The position numbers and the translations under genes were made by a program. 64,000 nt of DNA from Elusimicrobiota bacterium (lineage in GTDB: Bacteria; Elusimicrobiota; Elusimicrobia; UBA1565). The stretch covers positions 1-64,000 of the forward strand of contig JACRDU010000151.1 in the NCBI GenBank assembly GCA_016218495.1. Direction: 5' to 3'. Below the pieces are notes generated by a model. That model searched no databases. It was not told the DNA's origin and worked only from the letters and a program-made list of their open reading frames with translations. Positions within the stretch are counted from its first letter, which is position 1. Each line of letters opens with the position of its first letter. Of this stretch, positions 23,481-33,351 are shown one piece after another.

Positions 23481-24116
23481 ATGCGACTGCTTCTGCTCGC
23501 CGCCGCGTTGACATCGCTTCCCGCCTCGGCCCAGGTCCGTTTCGTCGCGCCGGTCGCCCCCGTGGTCCCCGTCGCGCCGCGCCTGGTCCTGCCGGCCCCG
23601 GTCCTCACCCCCGCCCTGCCCAACCTGACCCCCGCCCCGCCGCGCCTGACGCCGGCTCTGCCGGGCCCCGCGCTCCAGGCCCCCGCCCTGGGGGCCGGCG
23701 CCGAGGTGACCCCGCCCGCGCCCTCCCAGGCCGAGCTCGACTTCGCCGCCGACGCGTCGGGGCGCGTGGCGCTCCTGGCCGACGACATCGCCGCCGAGGC
23801 CGGCTACCGTTCGATCCGCATGAGCGGGGCCGACTTCAGCGCCGTCGTCGCGGAGGCCGCGGCGCGCGAGGACGCGGCGGCGGCCCCCACGCCGCAGGCC
23901 GGGGCCGCGGCCGTGCGGGTGCGCGCGGCCCTCTTGCGCGTGGTCAAGGCGCTGCTCAAGCCCGAGCAGCCGCTCAACACCCAGGTGCGCCGCCTGCTCT
24001 CGGTCTGGCAGGTCTTCAACGAGGAGATGGCGCGCGCCGCGGCGGAGAAGCGCACCCTCGAGGGCGTGGCCGCCGAGGCCGAGCTGTTCGCCGAGCAGGT
24101 GGAAAGTTCGGCCTGA
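23481..24116 (+). CDS. Secreted Pro/Ala-rich protein, unknown function
   Basis: The protein has 211 residues, with signal peptide MRLLLLAAALTSLPASA. A Pro/Val/Ala-rich low-complexity region spans residues 20-80 (APVVPVAPRLVLPAPV) and a helical Ala/Glu-rich C-terminal half follows. I recognise no domain. TATCCT ends 7 nt before the ATG. Confidence 0.65.
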   Translation: MRLLLLAAALTSLPASAQVRFVAPVAPVVPVAPRLVLPAPVLTPALPNLTPAPPRLTPALPGPALQAPALGAGAEVTPPAPSQAELDFAADASGRVALLADDIAAEAGYRSIRMSGADFSAVVAEAAAREDAAAAPTPQAGAAAVRVRAALLRVVKALLKPEQPLNTQVRRLLSVWQVFNEEMARAAAEKRTLEGVAAEAELFAEQVESSA

Positions 24117-24122
24117 GGCGGT

Positions 24123-25897
<1,775 letters not shown>

Positions 25898-25901
<4 letters not shown>

Positions 25902-27658
25902 ACCTCTTCCAAGGCCTCCTCGAGCCTCTGGCGCTGGGCGAGCCGGGCGTAGAGGCCGCCGCGGGCGCTCAGCTCGGCGTGGGTGCCTTCCTCGACGATG
26001 CGTCCCTCGTCGAGGACGACGATGCGGTCGACCCTGCTGACGACCGAGAAGCGGTGGGTGACGATCAGGCAGGTGCGCCCGCGCATCCACGCGTCGATGC
26101 GCTCGAGGATGTCGGCCTCGGTGTGCACGTCGACGCTGCTGAGCGCGTCGTCGAGGAGCAGCACGGCCGGCTCGCGGACCAGCGCCCGCGCGATCGCCGC
26201 GCGCTGCTTCTGCCCGCCGGAGAGCGTGATGCCGCGCTCGCCGACGACCTGCTCGATGCCCTGGGGGAAGGCGGGCAGGTCCGCGGCCAGGCGGGAGGCT
26301 TCGGCGGCCTGGGCGATGCGGGCGGAGGGGACGGGGCCGGCAGAGCCGAAGGCGATGTTGTCCGACAGCTTGTCCGAGAAGAGGAAGATGTCCTGCGGCA
26401 CGCAGGAGAGGGCCGAGCGCAGCGCGTCGCGCGGCCAGTCGTTGATGTCGAGGCCGTCGAGGAAGAGCGTCCCCGCGGGCGCGGGATACAGCCCGAGCAA
26501 CAGCTGCACCAACGTGCTCTTGCCCGACCCCGTCCGGCCCACCACGGCGACCCGCTCGCCGGGGGCCACGCTCAGGTCCACGCCCTCGAGGGCCGGCGGC
26601 CGGTCCGGCGCGTAGCGGAAGGTGAGGCCGCGGGCCTCGATGGCTCCGCGGGGGGCGGGGGCCGGGCCGGCGGGGGCGGGGGCTTCCGCGGCCTCGAGCA
26701 GGAGCGCGAGGCGGTCCATGCAGGCGGCCCCGCGCTGGATGACGGTGATGACCCAGCCCATCGCGATGACGGGCCAGGAGAGCATGAACTGGTAGGCGGT
26801 GAACGCGACGAAGTCCCCCTTGCTGAGGGTCCCCGCGATGAGGCCGTGGCCGCCGACCAGGAGGGTGATCCCCATCGTCGCCTCGATCAGGAGGGTCATC
26901 AGCCCCCAGGTGACGCCCCGCGTGGCCGAGAGCCGGAGGTTGGCCTGGAGGTAGTCCTCCGACGCGCGCGCGAAGCGGCGCTCCTCGACGGCCTGGCGCG
27001 AGAAGGCCCGGATGACGCGGGCTCCGGTGAAGTTCTCCTGCGCCAGGGTGGAGATGTCGGAGAGCTTGTCCTGCACGGCCTCGGACTCCGCGTAGATGCG
27101 CCCGGTCAGGAGCCAGGTCGACAGGCTGACGAGGAGCAGGGGCCCCAGGGCCAGCGCCGCGAGGCGGGCGTCGATGAGGAACATGGAGACGAGGCTGAGC
27201 AGGAACAGGAAGCCGCTGGAGATGACCATCATCAGCGCCATCCCGGCCACCATGCGCACGCCCTCGACGTCGTTGATGACGCGGGAGGCGATGTCGCCCG
27301 AGGAGTTCTCGTCGAAGAAGCGCGCCGGCAGGCGCAGGAGCTTCGCGTAGAGCTCGGCGCGCAGGTCGTTCTCCAGGCGCCGCGAGGCGGAGATGAGGCC
27401 GAAGCGCCCGCGGAAGATGAGCAGGGCGCGCACCAGGCCGATGGCGGCCAGGGCCCCGGCGAAGGAGCCCAGCGCGGCCCCATGGCGGCCGGCCTCCAGC
27501 GAGTCGATGGCGCCCTTGACCAGCGCCGGGCTGACGACGGCGAGGAGGCTCGATACCAGCACCATGCCGCCGGCGGCCGCGTAGCGGGCCCGGTATTTCC
27601 TTATATAGGGGACCAGCTTCTTGAGCGAGGCGAGCCCTGCGCCGAACTTCGGGTCCAT
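25898..27658 (-). CDS. ABC exporter half-transporter, degenerate Walker B subunit
   Basis: This 586-residue partner of the previous protein has the same layout. Its Walker A is GRTGSGKST and its signature is the consensus LSGGQKQR, but Walker B reads LLLDDALSSVD with Asp in place of the catalytic Glu. Paired with the altered signature of the partner, this gives one degenerate and one active ATP site, as in heterodimeric exporters such as TM287/288. The substrate is unknown. Confidence 0.92.
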
Positions 27659-27678
27659 CGGAGGCAGATTCTACGAGT

Positions 27679-28848
27679 TTATGGGGTCGGGGGCGTGCGC
27701 CGGGAGAGCAGCAGCGCCCCGCCGTGGAGGGCGAGGTGCGCCGCCGCGCAGGCGGCGGCCGCGGGAGCCGCGTCCCGGATCAGCCGCGTGAAGAGGTCGG
27801 CGGCCAGGGTGGTCGTTCCGAAGGAGACGAACCCCATCGCCAGCGACCCGAGGCTGAGGGCCAGCGGCCGGGGCGCTCCCTCGCGCGAGGCGGAGCGCAG
27901 GAGCACGACGGTCGCTCCCCAGCAGGCGAGCACCATGAGCCCCAGGGCCGCGGCGGCCGCGCCGGCGCCCAGCGCCCACAGGGCGGCGGGGGCGGTGACG
28001 GCCGACGGGTCCTCGGCGAGGCGCATCGCGGCCACGGTCCCGGCGGACAGGGCGGCCCCGGCGGCGCACAGCCCCCAGCGCCCGCCGGCGAGGGCGGGTC
28101 TCAGCAGATAGAACAGGATGACCAGGGCCAGCCCGGCCGCACCGACGGCCGCGTGCAGGTTCTCGGCGAGCAGGCGCCGGCGCGACGGGGCCGGCAGGGG
28201 CGCGGCCCCGGCGGGCAGGTCGATGGAGAAGACGACCCGCTTGCCGAGCTCGAGCGCGCCCGGCGCCCGGGCGCCGCCTTGCCCCTCGGCCAGCGGCGCG
28301 GCCGCGCCCGCCTGGGCCAGGCGCGCGGGGGCGCTCGAGCCGGAGAGGCTGACGGCGGCGCCCGCCAGGCGCTCCCCCCATTCCGGGCCGGGCAGGGGGA
28401 AGCTCAGGCGCACGCCGGCCGGGACGGCGGTGAGGATGGGCTCCGCCTCGTAAAGCAGGGTCACCGCGCAGTCGGGCGGGGCGGGCGCCGGGCCGATGCT
28501 CAGGCGCGTGCCGCGGGGCCTGCGCTCGAGGCTCCAGCCCGCGGGGGAGAGGCCCAGGCCCGTCCCCCGGAAGACCCCCGTGACCCGCACGCGCAGGAGC
28601 CGGCGCAGGCCGTCGAAGCCCAGGCGCTTGGTGGGGAGGTCCCGCCGCAAAGGCCCGCAGAGCGCGGCGGGGTCGTCGGCGGGGCGGAAGGTCTCGACGA
28701 CGCGCAGCGCCCCGCCGGGGTCCAGGGTCAGGACGGCCGTGTAGGCCCCCGCGGAAGCGGCGGCGGCCGGGACGGCCAGCGCAGCGGCCAAGGCCAGGGC
28801 GAGCACAGGCCATCGGAGGAAGGGGAGAGGCCCCGGCGCAAGCCGCAC
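27679..28848 (-). CDS. DUF2207-like exported membrane protein
   Basis: The protein has about 389 residues. A signal segment (LALALAAALAVPAAAASA) is followed by an exported beta-rich domain beginning AYTAVLTLDPGGALRVVETF, reminiscent of DUF2207 N-domains. Several membrane helices then run to the C-terminus. I took GTG 28848 as start because the signal follows at once; it is uncertain and lies in the palindrome at 28848-28863. It is divergent from the next gene. Function unknown. Confidence 0.6.
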   Translation of the reverse strand: MRLAPGPLPFLRWPVLALALAAALAVPAAAASAGAYTAVLTLDPGGALRVVETFRPADDPAALCGPLRRDLPTKRLGFDGLRRLLRVRVTGVFRGTGLGLSPAGWSLERRPRGTRLSIGPAPAPPDCAVTLLYEAEPILTAVPAGVRLSFPLPGPEWGERLAGAAVSLSGSSAPARLAQAGAAAPLAEGQGGARAPGALELGKRVVFSIDLPAGAAPLPAPSRRRLLAENLHAAVGAAGLALVILFYLLRPALAGGRWGLCAAGAALSAGTVAAMRLAEDPSAVTAPAALWALGAGAAAAALGLMVLACWGATVVLLRSASREGAPRPLALSLGSLAMGFVSFGTTTLAADLFTRLIRDAAPAAAACAAAHLALHGGALLLSRRTPPTP

Positions 28849-28863
28849 ATTCGCCGGCGAATG
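28848..28863. promoter_or_regulatory. Perfect 16-bp palindrome CATTCGCCGGCGAATG
   Basis: This uninterrupted palindrome sits between divergent genes, touching the GTG of the DUF2207-like gene and 9 bp upstream of the -35 box for the gene at 28909. A nearby second CGCCGGCG follows. It may be an operator; in GC-rich DNA a chance palindrome is also possible. Confidence 0.35.
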
Positions 28864-28872
28864 CGCCGGCGC

Positions 28873-28901
28873 TTGACTAGCGGGCGGGTCCCTGGGATAA
28901 T
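28873..28901 (+). promoter_or_regulatory. Strong leaderless-type promoter
   Basis: TTGACT (28873-28878), 17-bp spacer, GATAAT (28896-28901), then 7 nt to the ATG at 28909. No ribosome site can fit downstream of a normal start point. Confidence 0.68.
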
Positions 28902-28908
28902 GGCCCTC

Positions 28909-29391
28909 ATGGACAAGCTCCTCTGGCTGCTGCTGCTCTTCCCGTCGTCGGCGTTCGCCGGCGGACCGGCCAAGGGCGCGCAGCCGCCCCGCAAGCCCGG
29001 CCCCGACGCCTCCGCGATGGAGAAGCTCGTGCGCGAGTACGTGCGCGACCAGCAGGAGGAGGAAGGGTCCTTCGTCGTCGAGGACGATGTGCTGGGCCGG
29101 AACTGGGAGCTCCATCTGCTGCGCGTGCGCAGCGACGCCGTGACGCGCCTGCCGGACGGGCGCTTCTTCGTCTGCGTCGACTTCAAGGGCGACGACGAGA
29201 AGTCCGCCCAGCCGGTCGACCTCGACTTCTACGTCGTCGAGTCCGACGGCGAGTGGGCCGTGGACGAGGTGCTGCTCCACAAGGTCTCCGGCAAGCCGCG
29301 CTTCAACTACGACAAGAACTTCAAGCGCGTGCCCGTCAAGGCCGGGCCCAAGGCCAAGAAGGCCCCGGCCGACCCGGAAGTGCTAGAATGA
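28909..29391 (+). CDS. Secreted protein of unknown function
   Basis: This 160-residue protein has the signal peptide MDKLLWLLLLFPSSAFAGG. The mature part begins with a helical EKLVREYVRDQQEEEG segment, then beta strands (NWELHLLRVRSDAVTRLPD, FFVCVDFKGDDE). No known domain. It overlaps the zinc-ribbon gene by ATGA, so it leads the transcript that also includes RNase HI. The much longer in-frame ORF to the left was rejected. Confidence 0.75.
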   Translation: MDKLLWLLLLFPSSAFAGGPAKGAQPPRKPGPDASAMEKLVREYVRDQQEEEGSFVVEDDVLGRNWELHLLRVRSDAVTRLPDGRFFVCVDFKGDDEKSAQPVDLDFYVVESDGEWAVDEVLLHKVSGKPRFNYDKNFKRVPVKAGPKAKKAPADPEVLE

Positions 29392-30134
29392 CCTCCGTTA
29401 TGGCCATCACCAGAGACGACCTGGGCAAGCTCCTCCTCGTCCAGGCCCAGGACAAGGAGATCGACGCGCTCAAGAAGCGCCTCGCCCAGATTCCCGAGGG
29501 CATCGCCGCCATCCGCGCCGAGACCGAGGCGGGCAAGGCCGCGATGGAGGCCGCCAAGAAGAAGTCCCAGGAGGTCCAGCTCAGGCGCAAGGAGAAGGAG
29601 CTGGAGATGTCCCAGAAGGAAGCCGCCATCAAGAAGCACCAGGGCGAGCTTAACGCGGTCAAGTCCAACGACGCCTTCAAGGCCCTGCTCAAGGAGATCG
29701 AGGAGGCCAAGAAGGCGGTCTCCGACATCGAGACCGAGGTCCTGACCCTGATGGACGAGGGCGACGCGGCGCTCAAGGGCGAGAAGGCCGCCGCCGCCGA
29801 CTTCAAGGGCTTCGAGTCCAAGCAGGGCGAGCAGGTGAAGTCCCTCGAGGCCAAGCAGGCCGAGCTCAACGCCCAGCTATCCTCCGCCGAGGAGCGCCGC
29901 AAGGGCCTGCTCGAGGGCGTGCCGGCCGAGCTCTCCGACAAGTACGAGAAGACCCGCCAGCGCCGCCAGGGCATCGGCCTCTCCCGCGTGGACGGGAACC
30001 TCTGCACCGAGTGCCGCATGGCCCTGCCCCCCCAGATCCTCATCAACATCAAGAAGGGCCACTCCATCGAGTACTGCGACTCGTGCCAGCGCATCCTGCA
30101 CGACATCGCCACCGTGTCCTCCTCGGCGGCGTGA
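29388..30134 (+). CDS. C4-type zinc-ribbon coiled-coil protein (CdsZ/CT398-like)
   Basis: This 248-residue protein has a long coiled-coil (about residues 15-190) followed by a C-terminal zinc ribbon with CTEC...CDSC (the zf-RING_7 type). Relatives are widespread and poorly understood; some bind nucleic acid or secretion and sigma-54 factors. The start ATG 29388 overlaps the upstream stop (ATGA); ATG 29400 is an alternative. It is followed by RNase HI and the RNase P RNA gene. Confidence 0.88.
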   Translation: MTSVMAITRDDLGKLLLVQAQDKEIDALKKRLAQIPEGIAAIRAETEAGKAAMEAAKKKSQEVQLRRKEKELEMSQKEAAIKKHQGELNAVKSNDAFKALLKEIEEAKKAVSDIETEVLTLMDEGDAALKGEKAAAADFKGFESKQGEQVKSLEAKQAELNAQLSSAEERRKGLLEGVPAELSDKYEKTRQRRQGIGLSRVDGNLCTECRMALPPQILINIKKGHSIEYCDSCQRILHDIATVSSSAA

Positions 30135-30136
30135 AG

Positions 30137-30580
30137 ATGCGGGCGTTCATCGACGGCGCCAGCCGCGGCAACCCGGGCCCGGCCTCGGTGGGCGTCTTCC
30201 TGCAGGACGCCCAGGGCAAGGTCCTCAAGGAGCACGGCCGCACCCTGGGCGTGCAGACCAACAACGTCGCGGAATACCAGGCCCTGCTCGACGCGCTGCT
30301 CCTGGCCAGGACCCTCGGCGCCAGCGAGCTCCTGGTGCACTCCGATTCCCAGTTGCTCGTGCGCCAGGTGTCCGGCGAGTACAAGGTGAAGAACGAGGCC
30401 CTGAAGGGGCTCAAGGCCAGGGCGCAGGTCCTGATGCGCGGCTTCAAGGCCGTCCGGCTCGTCCATGTGCCGCGCGAGCAGAACAAGGACGCCGACCGGC
30501 TCGCAAACGCCGCGCTGGACGGCACGGTCTCCGACCTGGGGCCGGGCCTGGAGCCCGGCGGACAGGCCGAGCTCTTCTAG
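30137..30580 (+). CDS. rnhA: Ribonuclease HI-like protein
   Basis: This 147-residue enzyme cuts the RNA strand of RNA-DNA hybrids. Catalytic acidic residues are visible: Asp6 in FIDGASRGNPGP, Glu in NNVAEYQALL (near residue 46), Asp in HSDSQLLV (near residue 70), and the last Asp in NKDADRLAN. It is a short form like archaeal/Bacillus-type RNase HI without a hybrid-binding domain. ATG 30137 was preferred; GTG 30131 would overlap the upstream stop. The stop lies 2 bp before the RNase P RNA. Confidence 0.93.
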   Translation: MRAFIDGASRGNPGPASVGVFLQDAQGKVLKEHGRTLGVQTNNVAEYQALLDALLLARTLGASELLVHSDSQLLVRQVSGEYKVKNEALKGLKARAQVLMRGFKAVRLVHVPREQNKDADRLANAALDGTVSDLGPGLEPGGQAELF

Positions 30581-30582
30581 AG

Positions 30583-30953
30583 GATTTGGGACGGCCGGGG
30601 GGCCGCCTCCGCACCCTGACGGGAGCGGGGGAGGAACTTCCGGACTCCATAGGACGCGGTGCCCGTCGAAAGGCGGGACGCGGGGCGGCCCAAGCCTCCC
30701 GCGATGGAAAGTGCCACAGAGACATACCGCCGGGGTTCGCCCCGGTAAGGGTGAAAAGGCGAGGTAAGAGCTCACCGCCCCGGGGGCGACCCCGGGGGTC
30801 CAGGCAAACCCCACCGGGAGCAAGGCATAGGGCGGCATGCGCGGTCCGCGCTCCGGCGTAAGGCCGGGACCCGTCCGGTGGCTGCATCAGAGAAATGGTC
30901 CTCCAGCGGCCGTGAGGCCGTGGACAGAATCCGGGGTACAGGCCGTCCCAATC
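30583..30953 (+). ncRNA. rnpB: RNase P RNA (bacterial type A), unusual P4
   Basis: The about 371-nt RNA shows the conserved core GGAGGAACTTCCGGACTCC-ATAGG (near 30623), ACAGAGACATACCGCC, AAGGGTGAAAAGGCG, GGTAAGAGCTCACCG, CACCGGGAGCAAGG and GGACAGAATCCGGGG. The ends pair as P1 (GATT..GGGACGGCC with GGCCGTCCCAATC, one bulged T). Compared with E. coli, the P4 5' strand has AACTTCC where AAAGTCC is expected, and the 3' strand has CCGGGGT instead of CCGGCTT. It processes pre-tRNA 5' ends with protein RnpA. It starts 2 bp after rnhA. Confidence 0.93.
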
Positions 30954-30968
30954 GATTGACCGCGCTCA

Positions 30969-31003
30969 AGCCCGGCCGTTGACCTAGGTCCTACGGCCGG
31001 GCT
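30969..31003 (+). terminator. Hairpin downstream of rnpB
   Basis: AGCCCGGCCGT (30969-30979) pairs perfectly with ACGGCCGGGCT (30993-31003) around a 13-nt loop. Only a short CCTTT follows at 31007-31011, so the termination signal is strong in the stem but weak in the T-tract. Confidence 0.6.
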
Positions 31004-31044
31004 GGGCCTTTAGGGCACCATCTCCCTGTCGGACCGGAGGTGGC

Positions 31045-31515
31045 ATGTCGAATCGGACCCTTTCTTCGTTCCTCGCACTCTCTCTCACCCTCGCCCTGGG
31101 CGCGTCCGCCCGGGCCGCCGGCCTCGAAGGCGTCAGCGCCTCGGCCGGGCTGTCGTTCGGCAAGGAGCTCGCGGGCGCCGTCGACGCCATGGCCCCCAAG
31201 GACCTCTTCGCCGAAATCCCGGAATGCCTCATCGTGGACGCGCGCTTCATCCGCGCCCCGGGCCTCCAAGAGGCCGTGGACATGCTGCGCCCCTGCGCCA
31301 AGGCCCTGACCCGGCGCGCCGCCGTGCCGGTCTCCATCGTGGACCCCGCCGGCCCGGTGGAGGCTTCGGCCCCCCTGCTCGAGGTGCGCCTGGGCGCGGG
31401 GGCCCTCGCGGCTTCGGCCTTCATGCGCGACCTGCGCTTCTCTTTGGAGAAGCGCGAGCACAGCCTCCTCGGCTACCCGGCCAAGATCGTGCGCGGGGAC
31501 TGGAAGCCGCTCTAA
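31045..31515 (+). CDS. Secreted protein of unknown function
   Basis: This 156-residue protein has a signal peptide (residues 1-24, LSLTLALGASARAA) and GGAGG 5 nt before the ATG. The mature part is mixed alpha/beta with two Cys (PECLIVD and LRPCAKAL) that may form a disulfide. No domain recognised. Confidence 0.72.
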   Translation: MSNRTLSSFLALSLTLALGASARAAGLEGVSASAGLSFGKELAGAVDAMAPKDLFAEIPECLIVDARFIRAPGLQEAVDMLRPCAKALTRRAAVPVSIVDPAGPVEASAPLLEVRLGAGALAASAFMRDLRFSLEKREHSLLGYPAKIVRGDWKPL

Positions 31516-31522
31516 AGGTCCC

Positions 31523-31551
31523 TTGCAAGGGCGGGGCGGGGATCTTACAAT
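31523..31551 (+). promoter_or_regulatory. Strong leaderless-type promoter of the knottin-like gene
   Basis: TTGCAA (31523-31528), 17-bp spacer, TACAAT (31546-31551), then 6 nt to the ATG at 31558. Confidence 0.68.
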
Positions 31552-31557
31552 CACAGC

Positions 31558-32037
31558 ATGCGACGCCTGCTCCTGACCGCCTGCCTGCTGCTGCCGCTGG
31601 TCTTCGCGGTCTCCTGCGACGACGGCGGCGGCGACAGTCCGGCTCCGCCCCCGGTTTCCGGAGGGGGGGGCGGGGGCGGCTCCACCTGCCTGCGCGAGGG
31701 CCGCACCTGCTCCTCCAGCGCGGATTGCTGCGGGGCGCTGACCTGCAACGAGAACAAGGTCTGCATCGGGGCCAGCGCCTGCCAGCGCGAGGGCACGGCC
31801 TGCACGAGCTCCGGACAGTGCTGCGGTCTGCTCACCTGCAGTTCCGGGACGTGCTCGGGCACGGCCCTGTGCATGAAGCGCGGCGGCGGCTGCACCTCCT
31901 CGGGGCAGTGCTGCGACACCATGACCTGCTCGGAAGGGGTCTGCTCGGACGGGACCTGCACCGGCCGCGGGTCGCGCTGCACCTCCTCGGCGAGCTGCTG
32001 CGGCAACCTGACCTGCATGACCGGCTCCTGCCGGTAG
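31558..32037 (+). CDS. Lipoprotein with four tandem knottin-like Cys repeats
   Basis: This 159-residue exported lipoprotein has the signal MRRLLLTACLLLPLVFAVSC. A Gly-rich linker (SGGGGGGGS) leads into four repeats of 25-26 residues with spacing C-x6-C-x5-CC-x4-C-x4/5-C. This C-C-CC-C-C framework is that of inhibitor cystine knots in animal toxins and of some bacterial surface proteins. Residues TSSGQCC and LTC recur. It is probably a disulfide-rich surface or periplasmic module; toxin activity is not implied. Confidence 0.83.
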   Translation: MRRLLLTACLLLPLVFAVSCDDGGGDSPAPPPVSGGGGGGGSTCLREGRTCSSSADCCGALTCNENKVCIGASACQREGTACTSSGQCCGLLTCSSGTCSGTALCMKRGGGCTSSGQCCDTMTCSEGVCSDGTCTGRGSRCTSSASCCGNLTCMTGSCR

Positions 32038-32052
32038 CGGCCGGCGGGGTTA

Positions 32053-32274
32053 TCAGCGCCCAGCGAGCTTTGTCAGCGCCTTCAGCGCCAACAGAGCCCA
32101 GGGCGCGCCGTGCATCAGCAGGTCGAAGACGTCGATGGGCTTCCTGAGCTTGCCCGAGAAGAGCATCCTGAGCTTCTCGACCACATGCGGCTCGGGGACG
32201 AAGGGCGCCAGGCCCAAGGTCAGGCAGGCCGCTATCAGGATGGTCCAAGGGATGCGGTCCAGAAACGCGCCCAT
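32053..32274 (-). CDS. Conserved small two-helix membrane protein
   Basis: This 73-residue protein has two membrane helices and the central motif LAPFVPEPHVVEKLRMLF followed by KPIDVFDLLMHG. This pattern is familiar from small proteins often labelled RND-transporter-like in databases, on no functional evidence. The role is unknown. A TAGATT ends 5 nt before the ATG on the minus strand. Confidence 0.8.
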   Translation of the reverse strand: MGAFLDRIPWTILIAACLTLGLAPFVPEPHVVEKLRMLFSGKLRKPIDVFDLLMHGAPWALLALKALTKLAGR

Positions 32275-32342
32275 GAGCTAATCTAGCAAACACGACGCCC
32301 GAGGGTGCGCCCGCGGCGCGTATTTCGTAGCATCCCGATAGA

Positions 32343-33347
32343 ATGGACTGGGACCTCCTGCAGCGCGTATCCCGGTCGATGTACCTGTCGCTTCGGGTCC
32401 TGCCCGCCTCCGTGCGCCCGGCGATGGGTCTGGGCTACCTCCTCTGCCGCGCGGCCGACACCATCGCCGACACGCGCCTGGTGAAGAACGGCGAGCGCCG
32501 CGCGGCCCTCGACGCCTTCCGCGAGGCCCTGGACGGCAAGGGGACGCCGCGGCTCTCGCTGGCGGCGGACCTGGCGCGCCATCAGGCTTCGGGGGCCGAG
32601 CAGGAGCTGCTCGGGCGGCTCGAGGAGTGCGTGCGCCTCTACGAGGCCCGGCCCGAGGCGGAGCGCCTCCTGCTCCTCGCGGTCGTCCAATCGGTCGTCG
32701 ACGGCATGCGCATGGACCTCGAACGCTTCCCGGCCGACGACGAAAAGGGCCTGCGGGCGCTGCAGAGCGCCGACGAGCTCGACCGCTACTGCGCCCTCAT
32801 TGGCGGCGGGCCCGGGCTGTTCTGGACGCGCCTCTTGCGCCTGCACCTGCCCGAGCTCGCCCAGGTCCCGGAGAGGCTGGAGGAGCAGGGCGAGCGGCTG
32901 GGCAAGGGGCTGCAGATCACCAACATCCTGCGCGATGTGCCCAAGGACCTGCGCCTGGGGCGCTGCTACCTGCCCGAGCCCGAGCTGGCCGCGGCGGGGC
33001 TGGCGCCCAAGGACCTGCTGGACCCCGCCAACGCCTTCAAGCTGCAGCCGGTGCTGCGGCGCTGGCTGGGCTGGGCCCTCGGGCACCTCGACGAGGGGAA
33101 GGCCTACGTCCTGCAGATGCCGTCCATCCGGCTGCGCGCGGCGGCGGCCTGGCCGCTCCTGCTCTCGGTCCGGACCTTGGCGCTGGTGGGTCGCTCGTCG
33201 GAGCTGCTCCGGCCGGGGACGGGGGTGAAGGTGGACCGGCGCGACGTCTACGGCCTGCTGGCCGCCACGCCCTGGACGCTGTCCTCGCAGACCCGCTTCA
33301 AGCGGCGCTACGAGGCCGCGCGCGTCGAGCTGGCGTCCCTGGTCTGA
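32343..33347 (+). CDS. Squalene/phytoene synthase family protein
   Basis: This 334-residue protein has both Asp-rich substrate motifs of head-to-head prenyl synthases: DTIADT at residues 40-45 and the QITNILRDVPKDLRLGRCYLP block near 197-217. It joins two prenyl diphosphates, most likely farnesyl diphosphate to squalene, as in hopanoid or sterol formation. No cyclase or HpnC/E partner is in the window. The isolated gene ends 4 bp before the convergent methyltransferase gene. Confidence 0.9.
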   Translation: MDWDLLQRVSRSMYLSLRVLPASVRPAMGLGYLLCRAADTIADTRLVKNGERRAALDAFREALDGKGTPRLSLAADLARHQASGAEQELLGRLEECVRLYEARPEAERLLLLAVVQSVVDGMRMDLERFPADDEKGLRALQSADELDRYCALIGGGPGLFWTRLLRLHLPELAQVPERLEEQGERLGKGLQITNILRDVPKDLRLGRCYLPEPELAAAGLAPKDLLDPANAFKLQPVLRRWLGWALGHLDEGKAYVLQMPSIRLRAAAAWPLLLSVRTLALVGRSSELLRPGTGVKVDRRDVYGLLAATPWTLSSQTRFKRRYEAARVELASLV

Positions 33348-33351
33348 GCGG

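Noticed and set aside
30444-30969. Short open frames over the rnpB gene
   Set aside because: The region has all conserved elements of RNase P RNA and a closing P1 stem; the frames are incidental.
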